Shown one piece after another: positions 35,801 to 48,101 of a stretch of 64,000 nucleotides of DNA. The translations under genes were made by a program, and so were the position numbers. The stretch covers positions 310,001 through 374,000 of the forward strand of contig BDSI01000110.1 in assembly GCA_003117195.1 (NCBI GenBank), in the 5' to 3' direction. Within the stretch, counting starts at the first letter, position 1, and every line of letters starts with the position of its first letter. This stretch comes from Eudorina sp. 2006-703-Eu-15. Lineage: Eukaryota > Chlorophyta > Chlorophyceae > Chlamydomonadales > Volvocaceae. The notes below the pieces were generated by a model. It ran no database searches and was not told where the DNA came from. It was given only the letters and a program-made list of their open reading frames with translations.

Positions 35801-37944
35801 CCAACGGGCAGGGGCCCTCCGTGTGCCGCCCTACCTGCCCGTCGCTGCCGCCCAACCCGGGGCCTCTTGGCGTGACGTGGGACTCGGACTCGGGACTCGG
35901 ACCCCTTGCACAGCTCCTGTGCGGCCTCCTCCGTAATAGCAGCCCGGACATCCACACGCAGAGCCCATCTACATACCGACGGGCTCGCCAGCGAGTGCCG
36001 GGTGGGTGTGTGGGTGTGATCGGGTTCGTTCTGGACTTCCGTTTCGTCTTCGCGCACGAGGTTCCTCGCTGATCACATCGACGCCGGGTGGGTACAAAGG
36101 CCAAACACCCGCACCCAACAACACCCATCACCTGCCGCGCTCTCACATCCCTGCCTGCCTGCCTGGCAACGCCCTCGTGAAGAGCATCGCAAGCCGCAGG
36201 CGATCAAACACCCTCCCCCACAGCGCTCTTGTCGGATCGGCACCGCTCTGTGCCGATCGCTGTTGCCTCCTACTGCAACGTCCCGCCGGTCGGGACCGGC
36301 GCGGCCACACGCACACACACATACCAGCTCAGTTTTTTATGCACAACCCAGCACGCGTCCGGCCTCATCGCAGCATCACCCCCTTCGAATTACCAACCGC
36401 CAACTATCAACCATCAACCGACCAGGAGGGGCCGCTTGATAATCGCTCGCTGTGGATGTTCGACCCCGCCTGTGAGAAAAATTACACGATTTTGCTTCCA
36501 TGCAGCCGCGCCATTAAAACTCACTCACCAAAGATATCATCAGCATCAGCATTACTCCAAAGACCCGAGTCAGGAGCCTGCGGGCCGAACCGGGCTCGCG
36601 GCCACGAAACCCACATCCGGGCGCACATCGCATTGCCCGTGCAACACGACACACGCGGCATCCGTCGCTCAAATTTTCTTCTCCGCCCCTTCCCCCTCAC
36701 GCTTCGCCCCACGCCACGCCACGCCACGCCGCACAACACCGTGGCGTCACCGCGGCGCGACGCGACGGATTGCGACCGGGCGGCGCCGGAGGAAACGGAC
36801 CTACGCACACAACCCTGCTCTCCGTCCCGGACAACGCGCCAGCCCGCCCCGAGCCGGCTTATCTCTCGCGCGAACAAGGTTCCGACGCCTCGCAAGTCCC
36901 GCCCCCATCAGCCCCCCCACACCACCAGCCAGCCCTGCCAGACCCGCCACGTTCCACTCCCGGGTACAGGCCTCGCCGCACATCGGCCTGGCAAAATTGC
37001 TTATTTAATCCCAATCACCCGGCGAACTGTGGTAGCCCCCGCTCGCGCCCTTCCGCTAAATTACCCCCCGCAGATGGGGAAGAGGGGGCCAAGCACGCAC
37101 CTCGCCTTCCGGAGATGGCCCGGCCGTCCCATCAGAGCCCACCAAGACAGCGAAGAGCTGCACTTGGTACTCGGCGGGAGAGCAGCTAGGGATTCCATTT
37201 AATGGTCGCGCGACCGCCCCATCTGTGATGGCCTGACACTGAGGGCTGTATCTGCCCGTCGATGAGCCGGGTTGGCCGACCCTGTGTGCTCAGGCAGAGG
37301 TCCCGCCATAGGGTCAGTCCTGACCCCGGCTCCAGGCAGGTTGACGTCGGGGACGGAGAGCCCCACAGACCAGCCCGCACCGAGGCCTAGACGTCCGGAC
37401 TGACCCGCCCTTCCTCACGCGATGCAGTGCAACATCATGGTTTCTCATTATTCGGATTTGCACGTTATTCCTCGTTATGGAGTCCATGTTGGACCAGTCA
37501 GAGAGAATTGCGCTGCGCCGTCGGGGAACCGGCAGTGCTGAGTGTCACCTGCGGGACATGTGTCGCGGCGTACCACCGCACCCGATCTGCCTCCCAACCC
37601 CCCCGCCATCCATCGCCTCCCCTCCCCTCCCCTCATCCGTGCCCTCCCGACACCTGCGCCCGCGCCCCTCAGCGGCACCTTCAGGCACCTCCACCACCTG
37701 CCACTGAAAACATTCGCCACCTGCGCAGTGTGTAGATAATACTCCGACCCACCTCCAGAGCTATCCCCTCCCCACCCAACCCTTCAAGGTCAGCCCTCCA
37801 CGCCGTTTACCCGCCCCACGGCCTTCCCAGCTCCGCAGGACCCCACCCCGCCACCCCGCCACACTCCACCCCACCCCGCCCTTCACTCCCGCTGACCGAC
37901 CCTTCGCGCGCCTATCGCTCGCAACCAGAACAACCCCCAACCGC
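32860..37944. other. 5 kb without a convincing gene
   Basis: Long GC-rich stretch between convergent genes, presumably including both 3' UTRs. A TGTAA-type signal lies near 33111. Open frames up to about 400 codons (36006-37202) overlap others in the same strand and have Pro/Arg/Thr/His-rich, domain-free translations. No RNA gene is recognised. Confidence 0.45.
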
Positions 37945-40354
37945 TCAGACCTTGGCGTAGTACTCATGCAACCCGGTGGGCTTTACGGAGAAGTAGCGGT
38001 AGGCGATGTCGGCCTGGCTGCGGCGGCCGATGACGTCCACCTCAAAGTCGTCATACAGCTTGAGCGCCGAGTCCTGTGGCGGCGCCTTTCCCACGCTGAA
38101 GATGTAGCCGATAGCCTCCACGTCCCGCTCCCGGCGGCCGACCCCCGAGTACAAGTGGGGTTCCAGCACCCGGTAAGCCCACACGAAGAGCGCCGCGGCG
38201 CGCTTCAACAGCAGGCAGGTCTCCGGGTAGCCTTGCGGGATGGGGAGGGGAGGATGGACAGGGTAGGGTGGGGCAGGGGGAGAGGGGGGGGATGTTGGGG
38301 GGTTGGGGTTGTGTTGTGTGGGGCATGCGATGCTGTGTGGTGCAGGCGTGCAGCAAATGGAAGGCGTGCGATGAGCATGTACGGTGCACACTTCACAGTG
38401 TCGTTTGATGCCATGGGCATCACTGACCTCGGGCGACCTCATCCGCCCGACCCAAACCTCGGGTGGTCGGTGTGCAGCAAACACGCCCTCGCCGCGGTGG
38501 GTTGGTTGCAGGGCCTTAGCCGGTTCAAACCATCTCTCCTCTCCGCCCCTCCACATCCACCCTTGGCTCCCCAAGGCTCCCAACATGGGAGCCGTTTCTG
38601 CCATAGCCCTCCCTCCGTCCCTCCTTCGCCTGCCGCACTCTGCCAGCTCCCCCCTGAGACCTTCCCTCCGGCAGGCCCTTGCGCTGGCAGGCAGGCAGGC
38701 AGCGCAGCCATTGCCGGGCCACCGTCTCCCTTCCCCTCCATCTCCTGCAGTGCCTGGCCCCCGACTTGCCCCACACCCGGTCCGCTCGAGCCCCTCCGCC
38801 CTCCTCCCCGCGCCACAGCACCCCACCCGCATTGACGCCCTTGAACGCCCCGATGTGGAACTCGATGTACGACTCCCGCACGTCGATGCGGCCGCGGCAG
38901 TCGAGCGAGATGCGGTTGAGGCAGCTGCCGCCCGCCATCGCTGTCGCCATCTCGATGAAACCCGGCAGCGGGCGGGGCGGGGCGCCGGTCTCCAGAGCGT
39001 CCACGCAGCGCATCAGGTCGTTGATGCGGTCGTCCCCTTTGGAGCCGGGCAGCGAGTAGCCCAGCTGCAGCTCCTGGAGGCAGGCGCGGATATCGTCCCA
39101 GGAGGCAGTCTGGGGGCGGCGGGGAGTGGACATGGGAGGAGCAGCGGGAGGGGAAGGTACAGGGGCCAGGGAGGGAGCAGGGGCATTGGCAGACGACCCG
39201 AACAGCCAGGAGCATGTGACCGAGCACGCGGCTTAGGGGTAAGGCCGTAAGGATATCCGCGGCTGCGGCGCTGGGGTGGTCTGGCCTGGCCCGGTTGCCT
39301 CGCGCGCCGGGTGTGGGGGTGCAGGGTGTGGGGGCCCCGGGTGTGGGTGTGGGGGCGCCGGGTGTGGGGTGCAGTGTCCTTCACGGCCCCGGGAAGGCCT
39401 CCAGCCCCACCTGGAAGTTGCGGGGCAGTGCCACCATGCACACGCCCGCCTCGTCGCACGCCTCGTCAATCAGCGACTTGACGGCGGCGCGGAGGCCCTG
39501 GCGCTGTGGGATGTGGACGACAATGAGGGCGGGCCGCAGCAGGGATGAGGGCGGGGAAGTGGGTCAACAGCCGCCGCGCGGGGATGATACCCCGATGAGC
39601 TAACGTCAGCGGCGGTGGCTGCGAGGGCCCCGAGGCGAAGTCGACGTGAGCCAGACAGCGCCGACGTCAATAGCTATTGGGAGGATCAGGACAGACACTG
39701 ACAGGCTGCCCCAAACATTGGTCATGAAAACTGGAGGGGCGCAACGGGATGTGAAGCGGGTAGGACGGGAGTTAGGACAGGCGCAGGTGTAGCCAGAGGA
39801 AAGGTGCATGACCGCGGAAGCAGCTCACGTCTTTGAGGACATAGTCTTCCAAAATGCCGATCAGCGCGCCGCGTTGCTTCAGGGCGGGAGTGTCCAGGTT
39901 GAGCGCTAACCCCAGGATGTGGTCGACGACGTGGGCAGCGCTGCGCAGATCCACGCTTTCTGCAAATTCGCTGCTGAAATGTGTGCTGATGAGCGGGAGG
40001 CTCGTGAATTCATAGAGTTCACAAACGCGAGTCTCGAGTCGTTGCACCTGGAAAACGATTTGCATCAGCAGGTTTCTGTGAGCGTCAGTCGACACGCAAA
40101 TCCACCGATTGCGCTCTAATGACCTGCTTGGAGAGCTTGGACAGCTTGTTGTTCATGCTCCTGACATGGTCAAGCACCTCCGTGAGCAACGCCGCATCAC
40201 GGCTAGTGCTGCTAACGCTAGAGTTTCCATTGGTTGACAACGTAGATCTTGGAAGCCCAGCACCGCGCAGCCGGCACCTCGCCGGGCGTAGGTTGCAAAC
40301 CTCGAGCCGCATTCCGTGCGTCCTGCCAACAGACTGCATAGTGTGAGTACCCAT
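37945..40354 (-). CDS. Five-exon orphan protein with coiled coil
   Basis: Exons 40354-40124, 40047-39829, 39503-39411, 39109-38827 and 38231-37945 join in phase to give exactly 371 codons (370 aa). Residues about 55-100 form a short coiled coil spanning the first splice junction (MNNKLSKLSKQ joined to VQRLETRVCELYEF). Later exons encode AAVKSLIDEACDEAGVCMVA, a long conserved-looking domain (GKLDxR-like LDCRGRIDVRESYIEFHIG) and the C-terminus YDDFEVDVIGRRSQADIAYR then YFSVKPTGLHEYYAKV. The low proportion of low-complexity residues and the consistent phases argue for a real gene. I do not recognise the family. The patches RESYIEFHIGAFKG and FEVDVIGR hint at a nuclease-like fold, but that is only a resemblance. 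The second intron is long (39828-39504) and the first only 76 bp. Confidence 0.72.
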
Positions 40355-41100
40355 AATCTCAAGCGTTGCTGTCTTTCAGCTGTCGCGAACGCCGGGCACA
40401 AGAACCTCTGTTGTAACCCGTACGATACCGTAACACAAGGTTTCCCTTTTTCCAATTCGGTTTACTGTTAGATTAATTACGAAATATATTCTACGCTATA
40501 AATAAAATACTTTCACCTTCGGAAAAACACGGATCATTATCATGGATCTGAGAGACCAGCCGTTTCTAGCCATGTTATTCATTTGATGGCAGGGCATTAT
40601 ATGTTTATTTAAAGATCATATGACTTGGAGCCCTACTGAGGTACAGAAGGCATCCTCGGTCACATTTTTGGTGACCGACGTGGCTTGTTTCGATAGTAGT
40701 ATGCGGTCATGCTAGGTCGAGCACGCACAGACGAAGCCTGGACTTGGCATGTGTGTTTCGGGCCTTGAAATTTCGGCCTTCGACCTGTGTTCCTGATTTC
40801 CTGTGACGACCGGAATCACAGCGCACGCCCGGCGTGAGAGAATGACCATTGCTAATTCCCGTGAAGCATCCTAAATTTTGCTATCCGGGCAATCGACGGC
40901 AAATTACGCAAGTTACGGGGTGATCCCTGAAAGGGCACAAACCTACGTGTGTACGCCTCTGTTCCTGTCCCGCTGAGTACTTGTGGACGGTTGTGGGCTT
41001 GTGGGCCGAGTGGCCGCCTTGTCGAGGGCCGCGCCACCGGCCCGCCCGCCATCACATGGATCTCACGGTTGGCCGTCGGCAGGGTGCGCATGTGGCGATG
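40355..41100. other. AT-richer intergenic region
   Basis: Presumed promoter side of the orphan gene; no gene seen. The stretch around 40450-40650 is distinctly AT-rich. Confidence 0.4.
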
Positions 41101-42212
41101 GAGGTAGAATCTCTAGCGCAGGAAAGCCACCACTACCCACTTTTTCCAGCTCTGTTTCTCATCTGTTTCTTATATAGCCACTGGAGCTGCTCTGCTAATG
41201 CCTTCGCCAGCTGGTTGGGCGCCAGCCCCAACGCCAGCTGCAGCGCCGTGGTGTCCTGGAGGGTCCAGGGACTCCACTCCAGTCGGGTGAATGGGCCGCA
41301 CCAGGCTGGCAACTCACTGGGCCTGGTCGCCACGCTAATGGCTAGTGTGGCTTCACAGCCTCCACCTCGCGGAGGCCTTCAAGTGTCCGGAAGCAGGTCC
41401 TGGCGACGGCGGTGAAGCCCCTGTCTCATGCGACTAGGAACTTATCGCACCCTTTCTTGACCGGCGTGGCTAGATGCCCGCTGCCCCCAGCGACTCGCTC
41501 GCTGCGCGCCTTGCAGCAGTTGCGGCATTGACTTGGGCACCAACCAAGGTCTGCGATCCAGCCCGAGCGGTCGGGGGCATGTGGCAGCATCTACAGGTTC
41601 CGTGCGGCGGAGGCCGAAGAGGCGGCATGGGTCCGGTAGAATGGGGGGCAGGGGATCTCAGTTAAGTGGGCTAGGTACAGCAAGCGCTTCCGCACAGGCT
41701 GCGCAGACCGGCTACTTGTACACGCTTCCAATGGGGCCCACCCTTGAAGCTTCAAGACCACAGCCGCCTGTCTGGGGGCGCCGCCGTTCGCGGCTGGAGC
41801 TGGCAGAGTTGTAGTCAGTGCCGGCTGCCGTAGGATGAAAGGCGGCGGGCTGAAGAGGGCCGCCATCGGTGTGTGCGCCGAAGTGCGTGTATGCGTGTTA
41901 CATGGTTGGGGGTGCATGACCCCATACCTGCACAACTACCCATACAAGCCGAAGGCCCAAGGGCACGCAAAGAACGCCCAAAAGCACGCGCATGACGCTG
42001 CGCAAGCAGGGAAAAGGACACTACTAGTCTAATACCCTGTAACCTCCAAAGGGGACGATTGAATTGCGATGGGCCCACATGCGCTCCAAGAGCCTTGCTA
42101 ACCGAGCCGGGTCCCAGGTCATAGCTTCCAACATGGTAATGAACTGAGGAAAGCCCTCATCCGAGCACATAATGTCGTGCGCAAGGCAGTCTCACAAAAT
42201 ATTGTGTGTGTG
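41100..42212. mobile_element. Retroelement debris
   Basis: No intact gene. The segment 41895-41937 repeats at 42210-42251 (GTTACATGG-Y-YGGGGGTGCAT, then RACCCCATACCTG). A minus-strand frame at 41333-41133 with TALQLALGLAPNQLAKALAE could be a retroelement fragment, but the family is not certain. Confidence 0.4.
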
Positions 42213-42479
42213 TTACATGGTCGGGGGTGCATAACCCCATACCTGTACAACCCCAGACAAAATATGCTTTTCATCCTCGACCCGACCCTCGACACCACAG
42301 CAGTGACAGATCCGCTGTTCACTAGGACGACGCTGTCTGCCCCTACGCCCTCTGTTGGCCTCCGGAGACCAGCAAGACAACCGGAACTGCATTAATTTGC
42401 GATGCCCGCTGTAGGGAATGAATACCATAGCATGTGGTGGCAACATCACGGCTGCCGCGCCTGCAAATGACAGACCCAT
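42213..42479 (-). mobile_element. Reverse-transcriptase C-terminal zinc-binding fragment
   Basis: The minus-strand translation contains HRKLMQFRLSCW, then RICHCCGVEGRVEDEKHIL. This matches the pattern C-x-x-C-x(6)-VEDEKH-x-L found near the C-terminus of non-LTR reverse transcriptases of green algae. The fragment lacks the polymerase domain and the final Cys of the motif is lost, so it is dead. Confidence 0.6.
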
Positions 42480-42559
42480 CCAATGATTGTACTAGGACAT
42501 CTCAATCCAGGCTGCTTACCATCCGAGGGAAACCCCTCTAGCAAAACCCCAAGGCGCAC

Positions 42560-42810
42560 ATGTTTCCAACCACGCCTGTCATGGCTGTCACAATTGATCC
42601 TTTGAGAAGTGACCCTGGAGTGTGGGCCCGGGGAGTGTGGGTAGTGTGGGCCCGGGGAGTGTTTGGGTGCACTTGTGGAGCCTGTCCGGTGCGCCTTGGT
42701 GGCACAAGTTTCGTTTATGCAATGTTTGGTGAGGATGCTCCGGCTGTAGCCGATGGCTGTCACCTATGACCCGCGGGGTCCGCTGTAACATCCTTAATAA
42801 TAAAAAGTGG
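42560..42810 (+). mobile_element. Retroelement 3' end, copy 2
   Basis: It carries GTGTGGGCCCGGGGAGTGT, then GAGCCTGTCCGG, and ends with GACCCGCGGGGTCCGCTGTA then ACATCC and an AATAATAAAAA tail. It is closely related to the inverted copy at 43065-42870. Confidence 0.72.
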
Positions 42811-42869
42811 GTAAGCTACCAATCAACATGCTTGTCAATCTCATAACAGTAACCGCTCCAGACGTCGTC

Positions 42870-43065
42870 TTATTATTAGTAGGATGTTACAGCGGACCCC
42901 GCGGGTCATCGGTGACAGCCCCGGCGACAGCCGAGGCTTCCTCACCATACACTGCCTAAATGAAGTAACGCCACCATGGCGCTCCGGACAGGCTCCCCAA
43001 GTGCACCGAAACACTCCCCGGGCCCACACTACCAGGGAACCACCCCGTTCCTGAGAACCAAACAT
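42870..43065 (-). mobile_element. Retroelement 3' end, copy 3 (inverted)
   Basis: Read on the minus strand it has GTGTGGGCCCGGGGAGTGTT, GAGCCTGTCCGG, GGCTGTCACCGATGACCCGC and GTAACATCCTACTAATAATA. It lies tail-to-tail with the copy at 42560-42810 and may be the 3' end of the element whose coding part is at 44263-43326. Confidence 0.72.
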
Positions 43066-43093
43066 GGCAAGGGATAAAGCCCGCTCAGGGGGA

Positions 43094-43236
43094 GTTAGCC
43101 ACCATGGCGCCCCTATTAGCGAACCCCCACCCCCACCAAGGCGGGGTCACTTCTCCAGCGGTGGCCCGTAGTCTTGGAAGGCCACGGGGGCTCGCGAGTC
43201 ACCATTCAGGGGCCTGCCCGTACGGTCCCACCGGGC
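43094..43236. repeat. Left arm of imperfect inverted repeat
   Basis: Roughly three-quarters identical to the reverse complement of 44270-44411. Landmarks are TAGCCACCA, ATTAGCGAACC, GTAGTCTTGGAAGGC, GGGGGCTCGCGAG and ACGGTCCC. Confidence 0.7.
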
Positions 43237-43325
43237 CGAAAAAACTGCCCACACCTAGCGATGGCTCCACTGGGCGTCAGTGCCCTGACCACCCGCGGTC
43301 TATTACGACAGAGTACCTACAGGGC

Positions 43326-44263
43326 TTAAGAATCCTGGCCTGACGGAACCGGGCCTCGGCACACAAGACGACCGTCCTGCACTTTCAGGATCGGGTGTGT
43401 AGCCCCCACCGCTGACCACCCTTTCACTGGGACTCCCAGCTCAGCGAAGTCGTAGAGCCGGCTCCAAAAGTCTGCCACTGCCCGCCGGGCGGCTAGCCCT
43501 TCAGCGTCCCCTAAGGACCCCGGGATCCCGCCCGCGTTCCTGGACCTGTCGGCCCTCAGGGCTCGCCGGCCCGTTTCCATGGCACTGGTTGCCGCCAAGA
43601 CGACAACGTCCCAGACACACTGTTGCACACCCACGGGGGGCGTTGCGAGCCACACCTGCTGCCTTTGAAGGCTCACCCCTAGCCTTGCCTCGATCTGTGC
43701 GACAACCGCTTGTGCCACCCCACAGCCCCAAAAATGGTGTTGCCTGGGTGTTGGCCGTATCGCCCCGGCGCCGGGGTACGTCCCGCATCCACAAGGGGCC
43801 ACCGCCGCCCCCCTCATGTGGGAGTTACCAAGCATTGGGATGCCATCAACCGCCAGTCGCCAATACGCCTCCTTATTGGAGTTTTCCCACTTGGTCTCCG
43901 TCCACATCCGCTGCATGTTCTCTATTACCTTGGAAACCATCCTCGACACTTCTGGCGCATTATCCTCTACCCCAAGCGCTTCGCAAACAAAGCGTGTGTG
44001 CGCCGCACGCCTCGCCTCCCCCAGGCTTTGCAGCTGCAGTGTCGTGCCATACCGCACGGTGTACTCGTGGAGTGCCACCTTGAGGCCGTTTTGCAGCCTC
44101 CACCCCATGCGCTTCACCAGCATTTCCGTGACTTCCTCTCTCCCTGGGGGGGTCGCCTCGGTGGGCCCCATGGACCCCTCGGCGGCTTCCCACCACCCTG
44201 GTGGGATGTCTTGTCGGAGCGCTTCTAGGGCCGCCTCACACTCCCGTCGTCTTGCAAAGATGA
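43326..44263 (-). mobile_element. Truncated retroelement ORF, C-terminal part
   Basis: An open frame of about 310 codons ends at 43326. It contains GEARRAAHTRFVCEALG, a Cys-Gly-Cys turn, and RPTPRQHHFWGCGVAQAVVA, a C-x-C...HHFW-x-C zinc-binding pattern seen in reverse-transcriptase C-terminal regions of volvocine retroelements. The catalytic reverse-transcriptase and endonuclease domains are absent, and a stop lies just upstream, so this is a 5'-truncated copy. Confidence 0.62.
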
Positions 44264-44269
44264 GAGGAA

Positions 44270-44411
44270 GTTACCAGACCAGGCGGGACCGTCCAGACAG
44301 GCCACTGATGGTGGCTCGCGAGCCCCCATCGCCTTCCAAGACTACGGCCACGACCGGAGTGTGAGTCGGTCTTGGCTGGGTGGTGGTTCGCTAAATAGCG
44401 ACCTGGTGGCT
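44270..44411. repeat. Right arm of imperfect inverted repeat
   Basis: Reverse complement partner of 43094-43236, on the other side of the truncated retroelement ORF. Confidence 0.7.
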
Positions 44412-44544
44412 AGTTCCCCCCTGATTCCTTTACTACATCAATCGTTTTGCTATAACGTCAGCTTATGGGGACAAGTACCAGCAGTAGCTACAAGGACGTT
44501 CAGCGTGCTTATCCGAAAGAGATGTGAGTCCAGACGATCGAGGT

Positions 44545-44560
44545 GGTGTTGAGAAACACC
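44545..44560 (-). terminator. Histone 3' stem-loop (H2A)
   Basis: GGTGTT-TCTC-AACACC on the minus strand, followed by ACCTC, 44 nt after the H2A stop. This is the RNA processing hairpin of algal replication-type histone mRNAs. Confidence 0.92.
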
Positions 44561-44604
44561 GGGTTTGTTGCAGGAAACGGGAACCAGAGCCGGGCCAAGT
44601 CGGC

Positions 44605-45003
44605 TTACACGGCTGCGGAGCCGTCCTCGCCCTTGCCAGCCTTGGACTTCTTTGGCAGCAGTACGGCGTGGATGTTGGGCAGAACGCCACCCGAAGCAAT
44701 GGTGACTTCGCCCAGCAGCTTGCCCAGCTCCTCGTCGTTGCGGATGGCCAGCTGGATGTGGCGCGGGATGATGCGGTTCTTCTTGTTGTCGCGGGCGGCG
44801 TTGCCCGCCAGCTCTAGCACCTCAGCGGTCAGGTACTCCAGGACGGCCGCAAGGTACACGGGCGCGCCGGCACCAATGCGCTCAGCATACTTCCCCTTCT
44901 TCAGGTAACGAGCGATACGACCAACGGGAAACTGCAGACCGGCTTTCGAGCTGCGGCTAACAGCCTTCTTGCCGGCAGTCTTGCCTTTCCCGCGTCCAGC
45001 CAT
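44605..45003 (-). CDS. Histone H2A
   Basis: Intronless, 132 residues. It begins [20 protein letters not shown] and contains [19 protein letters not shown], then the acidic-patch region [19 protein letters not shown] and [13 protein letters not shown]. It has no SQ-E/D-phi C-terminal tail, so it is a canonical H2A rather than H2A.X, and nothing marks it as H2A.Z. It is transcribed divergently from H2B, 271 bp away, and is followed by a histone stem-loop. It forms the H2A-H2B dimer of the nucleosome. Confidence 0.98.
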   Translation of the reverse strand: MAGRGKGKTAGKKAVSRSSKAGLQFPVGRIARYLKKGKYAERIGAGAPVYLAAVLEYLTAEVLELAGNAARDNKKNRIIPRHIQLAIRNDEELGKLLGEVTIASGGVLPNIHAVLLPKKSKAGKGEDGSAAV

Positions 45004-45274
45004 GGTTGTTGTATGATTTTAGTAATGTGTCGGCGTCAGATACAGTAGGAAGTAGAACCTGTTGCAAAAAACATAGGAATTCTTGCAATATATTGTCATC
45101 GAAAATGCTGCTCGTTCGACTCATTTATGGCCGTTGGCCGAGCAGTCCTGAGGTCACCGGGCCACAACTTACAACCGACACCGGCACAGCTTCGTTTAAA
45201 AACGATTATGATGGAGAACTTGAAGCTACATGTTCATCTGACACTACACCCAATTTGTTGAAGTTTAACTCGCA
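45004..45274. promoter_or_regulatory. Divergent H2A/H2B promoter
   Basis: 271 bp between the two ATGs. A TATA-like AATATATT lies at about 45087-45094, 85 bp before the H2A ATG and inside the 17-mer TTGCAATATATTGTCAT. A TTTAAAAA element lies at about 45195-45202, some 75 bp before the H2B ATG. Confidence 0.65.
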
Positions 45275-45757
45275 ATGGCCCCGAAGAACGTGAAGGAGGA
45301 GAAGCCCGCCGAGAAGGCCGAGGCAGCTGAGCCCAAGGCTGACGCTAAGCCAGCCAAGGCTGACAAGGAAAAGAAGCCAAAGAAGGAGAAGAAATCGCCG
45401 GCGAAGAAGGCTGCGAAGGAGCCAGCTGCCGGTGGCGATGAGGGCGAGAAGAAGACCAAGAAGAAGGCTAAGGTTGCCAAGAGCGAGACCTACAAGCTGT
45501 ACATCTACAAGGTGCTGAAGCAGGTGCATCCCGATACCGGCATCAGCTCCAAGGCGATGAGCATCATGAACAGCTTCATTAACGACCTGTTCGAGAAGAT
45601 CGCCACCGAGGCCTCTAAGCTCAGCCGCTACAACAAGAAGCCCACCGTCACGTCCCGCGAAATCCAGACCGCCGTGCGCCTGGTTCTGCCGGGCGAGCTG
45701 GCCAAGCACGCGGTGTCGGAGGGCACCAAAGCCGTTACCAAGTTCACCTCGCAGTGA
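45275..45757 (+). CDS. Histone H2B
   Basis: Intronless, 160 residues. A long Lys/Ala/Glu-rich N-terminal tail (about 70 residues) precedes the histone fold [20 protein letters not shown], then [20 protein letters not shown] and a C-terminal helix with [19 protein letters not shown]. The extended basic tail is usual for volvocine and plant H2B. The Lys in AVTKF is the position that is ubiquitinated in other eukaryotes. A stem-loop follows 46 nt after the stop. Confidence 0.98.
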   Translation: MAPKNVKEEKPAEKAEAAEPKADAKPAKADKEKKPKKEKKSPAKKAAKEPAAGGDEGEKKTKKKAKVAKSETYKLYIYKVLKQVHPDTGISSKAMSIMNSFINDLFEKIATEASKLSRYNKKPTVTSREIQTAVRLVLPGELAKHAVSEGTKAVTKFTSQ

Positions 45758-45802
45758 GCCTTCCCCGGAGCTTCTACTTGTTCGTGAAACTCAAAAATAC
45801 TC

Positions 45803-45818
45803 GGTGTTTCTCAACACC
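45803..45818 (+). terminator. Histone 3' stem-loop (H2B)
   Basis: GGTGTT-TCTC-AACACC followed by AC, the same flanks as after H4. Confidence 0.93.
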
Positions 45819-46480
45819 ACATCTGAAGGATAACATAGTTAAATGATCTATACTGATTAACGGGGTAATGGCAGTGGCAAGTTGAATCAATTCACATTGC
45901 AGTGACCTGGGGACGGATGTGCAGGAGCCTTCATGCCTTCACAATGTCAACCGTGATGGAGCGACGAACCCCTGATCCCTCTGTCTCAATGGATACGCCC
46001 GGTGAGGTGGCACGGCTGGCAACAACATCGCGAAGCCGACATAAAACCCGCCACTTCCAGAATTAGATGCCGCAGCGGTGGGGAAAAGAGGTGTCGGGGA
46101 AAGATACGGCCAGCGGTGGGCGGGTCGGTCGCCAGGGCTCGCAAGGGCCGGTGGTCGGAGGAGGATGTGGAGGGCGAGGAAGTCCTGGTTAGTGATGCAA
46201 CGGGCGAAGTAAGAACGACGGCAGCGAGCAGCGCAGGGGATTAGGCGGGGCGTCGGCCCTAGGGTTAGAGGGCAGTGGGGGCGATGAGGATAGGATCTGA
46301 TTTATCGGAGCGAGGGTTGACGAGCCGGGGGCAATGCATTTGGGGCCAGTGAAGATGTCGCGTCGTCCTACGTCCTCGACGTTGGGAGTCGCAGGCGCGA
46401 GCGGACATTGGCGAGGGCGCTGAGGCGCAGTCTACTGGATGGCCGATTTGGAATTCATTTCAGCAATCCGAAACAGAGGT
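45819..46480. other. Spacer between the two histone pairs
   Basis: 660 bp between convergent H2B and H3 3' ends. No H1 or other gene is seen. Confidence 0.5.
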
Positions 46481-46496
46481 GGTGTTGATAAACACC
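46481..46496 (-). terminator. Histone 3' stem-loop (H3)
   Basis: GGTGTT-TATC-AACACC on the minus strand, 37 nt after the H3 stop. The loop differs by one base from the other three. Confidence 0.92.
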
Positions 46497-46532
46497 GTGT
46501 TTGTATGGATGACGACTTTGTATGGTAGACGA

Positions 46533-47612
<1,080 letters not shown>

Positions 47613-47665
47613 GCGTCAGGCTGTGGTCGGCTGACCTGAAAGAGCCCCAAGAATGTTCCCAACTC

Positions 47666-47681
47666 GGTGTTTCTCAACACC
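47666..47681 (+). terminator. Histone 3' stem-loop (H4)
   Basis: GGTGTT-TCTC-AACACC followed by ACCC; a perfect 6-bp stem. Confidence 0.93.
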
Positions 47682-48101
47682 ACCCTTAACGGACATCAGA
47701 GTGTTTGATAGTAATCTGGACGGTGGGTGGGTATGGTTTCGCCGAAATCGGGTGTGCCATGTTTCACTGTCGAGGACTAGCCTGCAACGTGATGTCACCC
47801 GACTGAGAGGACATGTCGAGCAAGTCGAGTGTTCGACGCTCGCATTTAGACCTTGCCTCGACGATTCTGTGCTTCTCGGATTAAGATGCACTTTTGTATG
47901 GGGCGGTGAAGGGATTGCGTCCTCGGCATCTTTATGTTTACAGGGACTCCGCGCGTGCGGTTTCACGATGCAAGGGGACGCACGTGCGCGCTTGGACCTG
48001 CCGAACAGCGGAAACGCATGCCGCAATTGGCCACTTTTCATAGCAGGTATTTCCTCTCACAAACCCCAGCGGCTGCTTGGCCTCGCTTGTCACCCGTCAA
48101 C
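47682..48101. other. Intergenic
   Basis: About 420 bp between the histone cluster and the next + strand gene. No gene is seen. Confidence 0.4.

Noticed and set aside
36006..37202. A + strand open frame of nearly 400 codons
   Set aside because: Other frames over the same bases are open too, the translation is Pro/Arg/Thr/His-rich without any domain, and there is no support from splice sites or conserved blocks. GC-rich DNA makes such frames by chance.
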